In this document: positions 1 to 7,585 of the stretch, in pieces | Position numbering within the stretch: the first letter of the stretch is position 1 | How the letters are laid out: each line of letters starts with the position of its first letter | From: an uncultured Micrococcales bacterium | GTDB lineage: Bacteria > Actinomycetota > Actinomycetes > S36-B12 > UBA10799 | Assembly: GCA_937952095.1 (NCBI GenBank) | Contig: CALFYG010000031.1 | Location: forward strand, 1 to 21,386 | Direction of reading: 5' to 3' | DNA length: 21,386 nt | The notes under the pieces: generated by a model | Seen by the model: the letters and a program-made list of their open reading frames with translations, nothing else | Database searches by the model: none | Told to the model about the DNA's origin: nothing | Made by a program: the position numbers and the translations under genes

Positions 1-372
1 GCCACGGGACGCGATCGCGTTGAGGTAGGCGGCGAGGGTCGCGACGAGCGTCTTGCCCTCACCGGTCTTCATCTCGGCGATGTTGCCGAGATGAAGGGCC
101 GCGCCACCCATCAACTGCACGTCGAAGTGACGCATGCCGAGGGTGCGCACCGCCGCCTCGCGAACGGCGGCGAATGCCTCGGGGAGCAGGTCATCCAGCG
201 ACTCCCCGTTGGCGTAGCGCTCGCGCAGCTCGACGGTCTCGTGCTTGAGCTCCTCGTCGGTGAGGTCCTTGAAGTCTTCCTCGAGGTGATTGACCGCTTC
301 CGCGTAGTTCTTCAGGCGACGGAGCAGGCGCCCCTCGCCAACCCGAAGAGCGCGTTCGAGAACGTTGGCCAC
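1..372 (-). CDS. secA: Preprotein translocase ATPase SecA, N-terminal 124 residues (runs off left edge)
   Basis: SecA is the cytoplasmic motor ATPase that drives unfolded preproteins through SecYEG. Only the N-terminus lies in the window: a GTG start at 372 and an open frame to base 1, about 124 residues of a protein usually over 800 residues long. The start MANVLERALRVGEGRLL and the stretch NYAEAVNHLEEDFKDLTDEE are typical of actinobacterial SecA1. The Walker A motif of nucleotide-binding domain 1 (MKTGEGKT) follows near residue 102, preceded by a MRHFDVQLMGG segment. The start is set by an AAGGAG ribosome binding site at 379-384, six bases upstream. It lies directly downstream of hpf on the same strand, separated by about 100 bases that include a hairpin. 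The secA1 rather than secA2 assignment is inferred from the hpf-secA neighbourhood. Confidence 0.96.
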   Translation of the reverse strand, partial: MANVLERALRVGEGRLLRRLKNYAEAVNHLEEDFKDLTDEELKHETVELRERYANGESLDDLLPEAFAAVREAAVRTLGMRHFDVQLMGGAALHLGNIAEMKTGEGKTLVATLAAYLNAIASRG

Positions 373-406
373 AGATCACTCCTTTTCACGGCACGGCAAA
401 GCGCGC

Positions 407-428
407 ACGTTACCAAGCCGTAATCGTA
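407..428 (-). promoter_or_regulatory. secA: Possible secA promoter elements
   Basis: On the minus strand the spacer between the hairpin and secA holds two TANNNT-type -10 candidates: TACGAT (423-428) and TAACGT (407-412). The second lies 34 bases before the GTG start. No convincing -35 sits at 16-18 bases from either, so this is only a guess that secA can be transcribed separately from hpf. Confidence 0.22.
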
Positions 429-434
429 GCAAGA

Positions 435-462
435 GGCGGCTGGTAGCAGGCTGCCAGCCGCC
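435..462 (-). terminator. Hairpin after hpf, probable terminator or attenuator before secA
   Basis: A perfect 9-bp inverted repeat (GGCGGCTGG at 435-443 and CCAGCCGCC at 454-462) encloses a 10-base loop. It begins about 10 bases past the hpf stop codon. No run of T follows in the direction of transcription, so it may terminate only partially and let some transcription enter secA. Confidence 0.5.
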
Positions 463-472
463 CCTGTGGCGA

Positions 473-1123
473 TTACGCCCTGCGGGAACGCCGGGCCGGA
501 GCCGCGGCCTCCTCCTCGAGCGAGATCACGCCGTAATCCCATCCCTTGCGGCGGTAGACCACACTCGGCCGGTCGGTTTCGGCGTCGATGAACAGGAAGA
601 AGTCGTGCCCGATCATCTCCATCTCGGTGACGGCCTGCTCGACCGACATCGGGACCGTCTCGTGGGTCTTCTCCCGGACCACCAGCGGCCCCTGCTCCCA
701 CACCGTGTCCGAGTCCAGGTCGACCTCGACCTCGTCCTCGACCGACGGGACCTCGAGGTTGTCGAAGCCGGCGGCGCGCGGGCTGCGCGTCGACTCCGCA
801 CCGTGGCGGTGGTACCGGGTCTTGTCCGCGGCCCGGCGCAGACGCTGCTCGAGCCGGCCGTAGGCGATGTCGAGCGCCGCGTACTTGTCGGACGCTGCCG
901 CCTCGGCCCGGATCACCGAACCGTTGGCACGCGTGGTCAGTTCGACCTCGAAGGCGCGATCGGCGAGGCGGGGGTTGGCCTCCTTGGAGACCTCCACGTC
1001 CACCCGCCGCAGTGGGATGCCGAACTTGTCGATGCGCTCCAACTTGCTGTGTACGTGCTCTCGGAACCGCCTCGACACCTCGACGTGTCGTCCGTGCACC
1101 ACGATCTCAGCGACGTCGCTCAC
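473..1123 (-). CDS. hpf: Ribosome hibernation promoting factor, long form
   Basis: This 216-residue protein has the two-domain layout of long HPF. The N-terminal S30AE/YfiA domain (about residues 5-105) starts AEIVVHGRHVEVSRRFREHV. A charged, variable linker follows, then a C-terminal dimerisation domain (about 150-205) with the conserved EQAVTEMEMIGHDFFLF and VVYRRKGWDYGVI segments. Long HPF binds the decoding centre of the 30S subunit and pairs ribosomes into inactive 100S dimers in stationary phase or stress. The start is GTG at 1123, with a strong AAGGAGG site at 1130-1136 and 6 bases of spacing. It lies between comF and secA, as in mycobacteria and streptomycetes. The 60-base gap to comF may hold its own promoter. 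Confidence 0.96.
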   Translation of the reverse strand: MSDVAEIVVHGRHVEVSRRFREHVHSKLERIDKFGIPLRRVDVEVSKEANPRLADRAFEVELTTRANGSVIRAEAAASDKYAALDIAYGRLEQRLRRAADKTRYHRHGAESTRSPRAAGFDNLEVPSVEDEVEVDLDSDTVWEQGPLVVREKTHETVPMSVEQAVTEMEMIGHDFFLFIDAETDRPSVVYRRKGWDYGVISLEEEAAAPARRSRRA

Positions 1124-1150
1124 GACAGTCCTCCTTCATTGCCACCCCCG

Positions 1151-1164
1151 GTGAACAAATTCAC
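1151..1164. promoter_or_regulatory. Small inverted repeat in the hpf upstream region (candidate operator)
   Basis: GTGAA-CAAA-TTCAC is a perfect 5-bp inverted repeat in the only non-coding gap upstream of hpf, about 28 bases before its start codon. A TANNNT candidate -10 (TAGCGT on the minus strand) sits just beside it. The repeat is short enough to arise by chance; regulator binding is a guess. Confidence 0.25.
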
Positions 1165-1183
1165 GCTAACCCTTCGCAGGCAC

Positions 1184-1825
1184 CTACCGCACGTCGGGTC
1201 CGCCCATCGCACTAGCGATGACCACATGGGCTAACGGCGTGTAGCCAGCGGTGCGCAGTGCGCGATCACATGCGTCCAAGGTGGCCCCGGACGTGCGCAC
1301 GTCGTCGACCACCACCACCGGCCCGGAACCGGGTTCCCTCACCCGCACGGCATGACGCATGTTCTGCCGGCGCTGGGCGAAACCGAGTCCGGCTTGATCT
1401 GCCCGCCGCCTGCCTTGCAGGAGCCCCCGGTAGGGCAGTCCGAGAGTCCGCGCCGCGCGCTGCGCAAGCACAGCCATGTGATCGAATCCGCGACGTCGCA
1501 CAGCAGCAGGCGCCGACGGGGACGCAACCACCAGTGGCCGGGTCCCGGGCCACTGGTCGACCATGACCAAACCCGCGGCCAGAACATCGGCGAGTTGGCC
1601 GGCCAGTGCACGGACCCCTCGGTCCTTGAACGCCACGATCGCCTCGGGAACGCAGTCGGCGTACGGGACGCAGGCCACCGTGGGGGTCGCGGTCGGCAGC
1701 CACCCGGGATCCACGAGGCACGCAAGACGGTCGGCGCAGTCCGGACACCAGGGCCGGCCCGGCGATGCGCATCCGGCGCACTGCACACCGAGCGCGATCG
1801 CGAGCAGAGCGTCGACCCAGTCCAT
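1184..1825 (-). CDS. comF: ComF family phosphoribosyltransferase-like protein
   Basis: The protein is about 213 residues from the ATG at 1825. It has an N-terminal zinc-ribbon-like cysteine cluster (C16, C19, C27, C30: QCAGC then CPDC) and a type I phosphoribosyltransferase fold. The PRPP-binding loop near residues 170-183 is VVVVDDVRTSGATL. These are the marks of the ComF/GntX family, linked to DNA uptake in naturally competent bacteria; the role in non-competent actinobacteria is unknown. The frame is open further upstream, with a GTG at 1891 that adds 22 residues, but neither start has a good ribosome site. I chose 1825 because family members begin close to the cysteine cluster. It lies downstream of lpqB on the same strand, as in Mycobacterium, with 81 bases between them. 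Confidence 0.88.
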   Translation of the reverse strand: MDWVDALLAIALGVQCAGCASPGRPWCPDCADRLACLVDPGWLPTATPTVACVPYADCVPEAIVAFKDRGVRALAGQLADVLAAGLVMVDQWPGTRPLVVASPSAPAAVRRRGFDHMAVLAQRAARTLGLPYRGLLQGRRRADQAGLGFAQRRQNMRHAVRVREPGSGPVVVVDDVRTSGATLDACDRALRTAGYTPLAHVVIASAMGGPDVR

Positions 1826-1906
1826 GAGACCCAGCCAAGCCGCCGTGCGGTGCTCGGACAATCGCCCCGGCCCAGGGTGTGGACAAGCCACCGCGCCGAC
1901 CGGCGA

Positions 1907-3577
1907 TCAGCCGGGGTAGCGCGGCTGCCGTCCCGCCACCAGCGGGACCCAGGTACTGCCGTTGAACTGCCAGATCTGCCCGTCCGCGGTGCCTGAGAGC
2001 AGCGGTCGGCCCGGACCCGCAGCGACACTGCGTGCACGCGGCGGACCGCCCAACAGACGCACGGAGAACAGCCCCAGGTCCACCGTCGCCACCTGGGCAG
2101 GTTGCCCGGGATCCTCCACGAGCAGGGCCACCTGTGTGGCCGACGCCCATGCCGCCGCACGCACAGGACCGGTCGGCAGTTGGCGTGGGGCGGACACTGT
2201 GGGCGGGCCGGTGCTGCGGTCGACGCGCAGCAGATAGGCCCGGGCGTCATCAGCGGGCCCGGCAACCACAACCACCCGGGTGCCGTCGCGTGAGACCTGC
2301 ACAGAGCGCACGTCGGGCAGTCGTAAGGGCACGTCCCGCGACCCGAGCACCGTCACGACCTGCGCCCCCGAGGCCCCGTCGGGCAACCACAACAGGCCTG
2401 TGCGGTCCCAGGAGCCACCAGCGCTGGTGGCCGTGGTGCGGGCGGGCCGCCACCTGGCACCGGCCTCTGTGCGGGCCGTGAGGACCTCCGGCGACCGGTC
2501 GGTGGCGGCCACCGCGGTCTGGTCGAGGCTGATCACCGGATGCCTGATCGGAGGTTCTCCGACCCCCGCGGCCCCCGGCACCGGCGCCGCGACGGTGCCC
2601 GGCGCAGCCATCGACAACACCGCACCAGACCGAACCAGGTACCAGGGCGCGTCCGAAACCAACCCGTCCGGATTGAACTGTGGCCAGGACCCGCGGGGTT
2701 GCACGGCCTCCGTGCCGGCGACCGGGAAGGGTTGCCCCCCGGCAGTGATCACCACACCGCGCATCGACGGCACCTGCCGCAGCGTCCAGAGCAACTGGGC
2801 GGAGAGTTGTTGCCGCGCCACATCGTCGGCTTGCTGCGCCTGCTCGGAAAGATCCACCCGCACGATGCCGTCAGCGGTGCTCACGGACGCCAATTGCGTG
2901 CCCTCGGGGAACCCGGTGATCACGGCCGGCGCCAACCACGCACCCGGACCGGCCAGCAGCGAGCGGACCAAGGCTTCGGTCACGTCGCTCTGACTGCTCT
3001 GGAACAACACCGGATTCGGGGCGAGGATCCCCCCTGGCTCCGCGACGAAGTACGTCTGGAACTCCCGGTACGAGCGTTCAACAGCTGCCCGCGACAGCAG
3101 CAGTCCATCGGGAGGGTCCGCGATCCGCCACTGCCCATCGACCTGGACGAGGCCGAAGCGCTGTGTCATCGCGGTGTCGGGGCGGGCCGGGATGTACTGG
3201 GCACGGTCGGAGATGGCCGCGACCTGCGTGGCGGTGAAGGTCACCTCGGTCTGCGTCGTCGCGGTCAGCGTCTCGGTGCCGTTCCCGTAGACGCGGGACC
3301 CGGCATCCGGATCCCACTGCCTGGCAGCGGCGGGAGTCAGGTACAACTTGGCCACCGCATGCCCGTCCTCGAACCCCGAGGCGGCATCGAGGAACCCCTG
3401 CACGATCTCCGTCTGGGACATGCCGACCCGAGGCGGACGCGCCAGTGCCCGCACGAAACTGGTGGATGCCACATCCGGCACCGCCTGGTCGACCTCCACG
3501 ACCGGGCCGCTGGTGGGTACCTGCGCACAGCCGGCCAGCAGCGCTATCCCGATGATCCCGGGCACCAGGGGCTTCAT
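1907..3577 (-). CDS. lpqB: Lipoprotein LpqB, partner of the MtrAB two-component system
   Basis: The protein is 556 residues. It starts with a lipoprotein signal peptide (MKPLVPGIIGIALLAGC), with lipobox LLAGC and the lipidated cysteine at position 17. A GerMN domain follows in the middle (around residues 190-290, containing LVRSLLAGPGAWLAPA and VRVDLSEQA), then a C-terminal beta-propeller-like region that ends TWVPLVAGRQPRYPG. LpqB is known to bind the extracytoplasmic part of sensor MtrB and to influence MtrA phosphorylation, cell division and envelope homeostasis. The ATG at 3577 overlaps the mtrB stop codon in an ATGA, so translation is coupled. The frame extends 37 codons further upstream, but that would overlap mtrB and lose the signal peptide. 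Confidence 0.95.
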   Translation of the reverse strand: MKPLVPGIIGIALLAGCAQVPTSGPVVEVDQAVPDVASTSFVRALARPPRVGMSQTEIVQGFLDAASGFEDGHAVAKLYLTPAAARQWDPDAGSRVYGNGTETLTATTQTEVTFTATQVAAISDRAQYIPARPDTAMTQRFGLVQVDGQWRIADPPDGLLLSRAAVERSYREFQTYFVAEPGGILAPNPVLFQSSQSDVTEALVRSLLAGPGAWLAPAVITGFPEGTQLASVSTADGIVRVDLSEQAQQADDVARQQLSAQLLWTLRQVPSMRGVVITAGGQPFPVAGTEAVQPRGSWPQFNPDGLVSDAPWYLVRSGAVLSMAAPGTVAAPVPGAAGVGEPPIRHPVISLDQTAVAATDRSPEVLTARTEAGARWRPARTTATSAGGSWDRTGLLWLPDGASGAQVVTVLGSRDVPLRLPDVRSVQVSRDGTRVVVVAGPADDARAYLLRVDRSTGPPTVSAPRQLPTGPVRAAAWASATQVALLVEDPGQPAQVATVDLGLFSVRLLGGPPRARSVAAGPGRPLLSGTADGQIWQFNGSTWVPLVAGRQPRYPG

Positions 3578-5133
3578 ACCTGCACCTGCGTCGGGTCCAG
3601 TGGCAGCGGTGACTCCGCCGGCAACGGATGCCCCGCCACCCGCGGCACGGTCAGCCGGAACAGTGCCCCCTCGCCGGGCCGTCCCCACACGGACAGGCGT
3701 CCGCCGTGCAGACGGGCGTCCTCCAGCGCGATGGACAGGCCGAGTCCGGTACCGCCCAAGGTGCGGGCACGCGCCGGGTCGGCTCGCCAGAACCGGTCGA
3801 ACACGCGGTCGAGGTCTGCATCATCGAGCCCGCGGCCGTGGTCGCGCACAGAGATCGCGATGGCGTCCTCGGACCCCGCCACTCGGACGTCGATGGGCTC
3901 GCCCTGCCCGTGCTCGATGGCGTTCGACAACAGGTTGCGCACCACGCGTTCGATCCGACGGGGATCCACCGCAGCCACACACGGATCCTGAGGGAGGTCC
4001 AAGACGATTCGGGAGCCTTGGGACTCGGCCAGCGGCTGATTCGCAGCCACCACATCGTCGACCAGTTCGCGCACGTCCACCGACTCCGTCTCCAGGTGCG
4101 CGGCCCCCGCGTCGAACCGGGAGATCTCGAGCAACTCGGTGAGCAACTGCTCGAAGCGGTCGAGTTGATCGTGGAGCAGTTCACTGCTGCGGCGCAGCTG
4201 CGGCGGGATCTCGTCGCGCTGACCGTAGATCACGTCGGAGGCCATCCGCACCGTGGTCAGCGGCGTCCGCAGTTCGTGGGAGACGTCCGACACGAACCGC
4301 TGCTGCAACCGGGACAGGTTCTCGAGCTGGCGGATCTGCGTCTGCAGCGAGGCCGCCATGTCGTTGAACGCCAGCGCCAGAGCAGCCAGGTCGTCCTCCC
4401 CGCGCACCGGCAGTCGCTGTTCGAGGTGTCCAGCCCGCACCAGTTCGGCGGCGCGTGCCGCCTGGCGTACCGGCAGCACCACATGGCGTGCGATCAGCAG
4501 CATGATCAGTCCGAGCAGTGCGACCAGCAAGGTCCCGGCCAGCCACGCGGTGGAGCGCACCAGGTCCAGGGTCCCCTGCAACTCTCCGTACGGGAACAGG
4601 TAGTAGACCTCGTACGCGACGTCGGCGCCGAGCGGCAGCAGCGCGCCCACGGCCAGGCCGGGCTGTTCGGGTGCATCGACGTAGCGCACCGTCGTGAAGG
4701 TCCACACCTCCTGCCCCTCCAATTGCACTTCTGCACGCATCTCGGCCGGGACGCTGGACACCTGCACAAGGTTGGTGCCCCGTTCCGGCAGGTCGGCGAC
4801 CGCCGGACCGGAGCCGTCGAGCAGCAGCACCTCGAACGCCGAACCCCCTTCACTGCCGGTCAGCAGCGCACCCATCAAGGCATCGGCCAGACCCTCACTC
4901 GGTACCGGCGGCCCGGCTTCGCTGGCCTGCAGGACCACCTGTTGCGCCGCTGCCAGACCGACGTTGGCCTCCGCGATGGACTTGCTGGTGTTGGCGTCGA
5001 CCAGTCCGTTGGTCACCCGGACCAGCAGGAATCCAAGGCTCACGCTGACCAACAGGGTCGCGGCCACGAGGGTCGACGCCACCACACGGAAGGCCAGCGA
5101 GCGACGCCACCTGCGGGCCAGGGCTGTGAACAC
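3574..5133 (-). CDS. mtrB: Two-component sensor histidine kinase MtrB
   Basis: The protein is 519 residues. Two membrane segments (about 17-40 and 195-217) flank an extracytoplasmic sensor region. A HAMP domain follows (about 215-270), then HisKA with FVSDVSHELRTP and phospho-acceptor H286, then HATPase_c with N-box N404 (LLSNAIEHG), G1 DHGRGL at 431-436 and G2 GGTGLGL at 460-466. It is the kinase for MtrA, which controls cell-wall hydrolase, division and replication genes in actinobacteria. The start is GTG at 5133, three bases after the mtrA stop codon. Its own stop overlaps the lpqB start. The C-terminal tail, after the kinase domain, is short and proline-rich. Confidence 0.97.
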   Translation of the reverse strand: MFTALARRWRRSLAFRVVASTLVAATLLVSVSLGFLLVRVTNGLVDANTSKSIAEANVGLAAAQQVVLQASEAGPPVPSEGLADALMGALLTGSEGGSAFEVLLLDGSGPAVADLPERGTNLVQVSSVPAEMRAEVQLEGQEVWTFTTVRYVDAPEQPGLAVGALLPLGADVAYEVYYLFPYGELQGTLDLVRSTAWLAGTLLVALLGLIMLLIARHVVLPVRQAARAAELVRAGHLEQRLPVRGEDDLAALALAFNDMAASLQTQIRQLENLSRLQQRFVSDVSHELRTPLTTVRMASDVIYGQRDEIPPQLRRSSELLHDQLDRFEQLLTELLEISRFDAGAAHLETESVDVRELVDDVVAANQPLAESQGSRIVLDLPQDPCVAAVDPRRIERVVRNLLSNAIEHGQGEPIDVRVAGSEDAIAISVRDHGRGLDDADLDRVFDRFWRADPARARTLGGTGLGLSIALEDARLHGGRLSVWGRPGEGALFRLTVPRVAGHPLPAESPLPLDPTQVQV

Positions 5134-5136
5134 GGC

Positions 5137-5820
5137 TCAGCCCGAGTCGTCGCACGCCTTGTAACCGACCCCACGGACGGTGAGGACCAGCTCGGGGTTC
5201 TCCGGATCGTGTTCGATCTTGGACCGCAGGCGCTGCACGTGCACGTTGACCAAGCGGGTGTCGGCCGGGTGTCGATACCCCCAGACCTCTTGCAGAAGGA
5301 CCTCGCGGCTGAACACCTGCCACGGTTTGCGGGTCAGACAGACCAGCAGATCGAACTCCAGAGGTGTGAGGTCGATGGTCTTGTCGCCGCGCCGGACGTT
5401 GTGGCCGGCCACATCGATGGTCAGGTCGCCAAGGTGCAGCACCTCGGGCTTGGCGTCCTCGACGCGACGCAGGCGGGTGCGGATGCGGGCGATCAACTCC
5501 TTGGCCTTGAAGGGCTTCACGACGTAGTCGTCGGCGCCGGACTCCAACCCGAGGACCACGTCGACCGTGTCGGTCTTCGCCGTCAGCATGACGATGGGGA
5601 CCCCACTTTCGGCGCGGATCGCCCGGCAGACCTCGATGCCGTCCTTGCCCGGCAGCATCACGTCGAGGAGCACGAGGTCGGGACGGGTGTGGCGGAACGC
5701 CTCGAGCGCCCGCGAACCGTCGGCGACGAAGAACGGCTCGAAACCGTCACCTTGCAGGACGATCCCCAGCATCTCCGACAACGCCGGATCGTCATCGACG
5801 ACCAGCACACGACCCTTCAC
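5137..5820 (-). CDS. mtrA: Two-component response regulator MtrA
   Basis: The protein is 227 residues and belongs to the OmpR/PhoB class. The receiver domain (1-120) has the acidic pair in VLVVDDD, phospho-acceptor D53 in LVLLDVMLPGKDG, T80 in VMLTAK and the conserved lysine K102 in VVKPF. A winged-helix trans_reg_C domain (about 130-225) includes LTPLEFDLLVCL and the recognition-helix segment TRLVNVHVQRLRSKIE, and ends RGVGYKACDDSG. The start is GTG at 5820 (VKGRVLVVDDD). The same frame stays open far upstream through the CPBP gene, but that extension is out-of-frame translation of the neighbour. The upstream CPBP stop is 20 bases away, with no terminator between, so mtrA may be co-transcribed with it or use a promoter inside it. 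Confidence 0.97.
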   Translation of the reverse strand: MKGRVLVVDDDPALSEMLGIVLQGDGFEPFFVADGSRALEAFRHTRPDLVLLDVMLPGKDGIEVCRAIRAESGVPIVMLTAKTDTVDVVLGLESGADDYVVKPFKAKELIARIRTRLRRVEDAKPEVLHLGDLTIDVAGHNVRRGDKTIDLTPLEFDLLVCLTRKPWQVFSREVLLQEVWGYRHPADTRLVNVHVQRLRSKIEHDPENPELVLTVRGVGYKACDDSG

Positions 5821-5840
5821 GCTTCCACTATCGCAGACAC

Positions 5841-6611
5841 CTAGAGCAGGAACAGGATCCCGATCGCCCCCGGCATGTTGTTGGTCATGTGGGCGACGAT
5901 CGAAGTCGTCGTGTTGTTCCTGTGCACCCGGGCCCAGCCGAGGATCAGGCCGATCGCGAACAGCAGGGCGAAGCGCACAGGTTCCAGATGCATCGCAGCG
6001 AACAAGGCCGCCGACACGATCACGGACAGCCACCTGCTCATGCCGCGCTTGAGCAGGCTCGTCATGAGCAGGCCGCGGTAGCACAACTCTTCGACGATCG
6101 GTGCGCCGAATCCGACGGCGAGGGCGAACAACAGTCGCGCGATGGGGAAGTCGTTGAGGTCGCGCGCCACCTCCCCCGCGCTGGAATCGAACTCTCCGAA
6201 CAGTGCGGTGAGACCGGCGGCGATGATGCTGGCCGCGATCAGGGCACCGACGCCGAACAGGACACCCCAGCCGATATCGGCCCATGTGACGCGCAATCCG
6301 AAGTCGAGGCGCATCCCGTTGCCACGCAGCCGGCTGATCAGCCACGGCCAGCCCCCCATGCCCAGCCACGGCAGCACCACGCCGACCAGCAGCGCCCAGG
6401 CGTAGATCGCCGTGCCCTCCTGGGTCATCAGGATCGGGATCCCGGAGATCACGCTGAAGATCAGCCAGGCGGCGACGGCGATGAAGAAGTCCGGCACGCC
6501 CCATCCCGGCCGCTTGAGGCGTACGCCCTGCCACCAGGCCGTGATGGCCGCGTCGGTGGCGCCCGGATACGGGGCGAGGACGGGCGCTGGGGCGACGACC
6601 GGGGGACTCAC
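5841..6611 (-). CDS. CPBP family intramembrane glutamic endopeptidase (Abi/CAAX protease-like)
   Basis: This 256-residue membrane protein has several hydrophobic segments (about 41-62, 70-92, 112-137, 158-172, 193-208 and 213-226). It carries the family motifs in order: EELCYRG with E174, E175 and R179; FAAMH with H208; and HMTNN with H241 and N245. CPBP enzymes are intramembrane glutamate proteases related to Rce1. In bacteria they are linked to bacteriocin self-immunity, processing of membrane substrates or anti-sigma control; the substrate here is unknown. The N-terminal 20 residues are proline- and alanine-rich. The start is GTG at 6611, with a GGAGG site six bases ahead. It lies between the CDF transporter (27-base gap) and mtrA (20-base gap). 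A link to MtrAB signalling is possible but only positional. Confidence 0.88.
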   Translation of the reverse strand: MSPPVVAPAPVLAPYPGATDAAITAWWQGVRLKRPGWGVPDFFIAVAAWLIFSVISGIPILMTQEGTAIYAWALLVGVVLPWLGMGGWPWLISRLRGNGMRLDFGLRVTWADIGWGVLFGVGALIAASIIAAGLTALFGEFDSSAGEVARDLNDFPIARLLFALAVGFGAPIVEELCYRGLLMTSLLKRGMSRWLSVIVSAALFAAMHLEPVRFALLFAIGLILGWARVHRNNTTTSIVAHMTNNMPGAIGILFLL

Positions 6612-6638
6612 GCCCTCCAGTCTGCCAGCCGATGGGCG

Positions 6639-7571
6639 TCAGTCCACCGGAGGCGGCGACACCGAGCGGTCGAGATCCGGTTCGAGATAGATGTAACGCG
6701 CCGTGGGCACCACCGCCCGTACGGCCGCCTCTGCGGTGTCGATCCCCCGCGCGATCGTGGTCGCGTCGTCCTCGCCGCCGATCGCGATCTTGGCGGCCAC
6801 CAGCAGTTCGTCCGGGCCGACGTGCAGGGTCTTGAGATGGATCACGCGATCAACCTCGTCGGTGGCCTCGAGTGCTTGCCTGATCGCGGCATCCTGCTCG
6901 GGCAGAGCGGATTCACCCACGAGCATGCTGGACATCTCGAACGCCAGGAACACGGCGATCACGACCAACAGGGTCCCGACCGCCATCGCACCGAGGCCGT
7001 CCCAGCGGGCATCGCCGGTCAGAGTCGCCATCCCCACACCGATCAGCGCGAACACCAGACCGACCAGGGCACCGGCGTCCTCCAGCAGGACCACGGGGAG
7101 TTCCGGTTGCCGGGCATCGCGGATGAACCGGAACAACGACCGCTTCCCGCGGGACTTGTTGGACTCCTTGAACGCGGTCCGGAAACTGAAGGCCTCCAGA
7201 CCGATGGCGATCAGCAGGACCGCCAGCGCGATCCCGACATCACGCAGTTCCTCGGGATGGGTGAACTTGTGGAAGCCCTCGTAGAGGCTGAAGATGCCAC
7301 CGACCAGGAACAGCACGATGGACACCACGAAGGCGTACACGTAGCGCACCCGCGCATACCCGAACTGGTGCGTGGGGTCCGCGGCGCGCTTCGCCCGCTT
7401 CCCCCCGAGCAGCAGCAGCAGTTGGTTGGTGCTGTCCGCCACGGAGTGGATGGCCTCGGAGAGCATGGACGACGAGCCCGTGAGTATGAACGCCACGAAC
7501 TTCGAGATCGCGATGCCGACGTTGGCTGCCAGCGCCGCCAGTACGGCCTTGGTACCACCCTCAGTGCTCAC
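6639..7571 (-). CDS. Cation diffusion facilitator transporter, SLC30A9-like type
   Basis: The protein is 310 residues with about six membrane segments and a cytoplasmic ferredoxin-like C-terminal domain (about 220-300). TM2 carries the canonical metal motif HSVAD (H42, D46 in SEAIHSVADSTNQ). The equivalent TM5 site reads LLEDAGALVG (E164, D165) instead of the usual HxxxD. This ED variant is the one I associate with the ZnT9/SLC30A9-type branch. A charged loop (FKESNKSRGKRSLFRFIRD) separates TM4 and TM5. CDF proteins are usually proton-coupled exporters of Zn, Mn, Fe or Co; the metal cannot be read here. The start is GTG at 7571 with AGGA ahead of it. It lies 14 bases after manA on the same strand, so probably in the same transcript. 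Confidence 0.9.
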   Translation of the reverse strand: MSTEGGTKAVLAALAANVGIAISKFVAFILTGSSSMLSEAIHSVADSTNQLLLLLGGKRAKRAADPTHQFGYARVRYVYAFVVSIVLFLVGGIFSLYEGFHKFTHPEELRDVGIALAVLLIAIGLEAFSFRTAFKESNKSRGKRSLFRFIRDARQPELPVVLLEDAGALVGLVFALIGVGMATLTGDARWDGLGAMAVGTLLVVIAVFLAFEMSSMLVGESALPEQDAAIRQALEATDEVDRVIHLKTLHVGPDELLVAAKIAIGGEDDATTIARGIDTAEAAVRAVVPTARYIYLEPDLDRSVSPPPVD

Positions 7572-7585
7572 GCGGCAATCCTGCC

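Noticed and set aside
1826..1891. A longer ComF start at the GTG at 1891
   Set aside because: The extra 22 residues show no family similarity and there is no ribosome site; not fully excluded.
3628..5844. A 738-codon open frame on the plus strand
   Set aside because: It is antisense to mtrB and mtrA, whose domains and overlaps are unambiguous. The product is rich in H, R, Q and G without family motifs, typical of GC-rich shadow frames.
5821..6534. Upstream extension of the mtrA frame to 6534
   Set aside because: It reads the CPBP gene out of frame and gives an arginine-rich low-complexity product; MtrA begins at the GTG at 5820.
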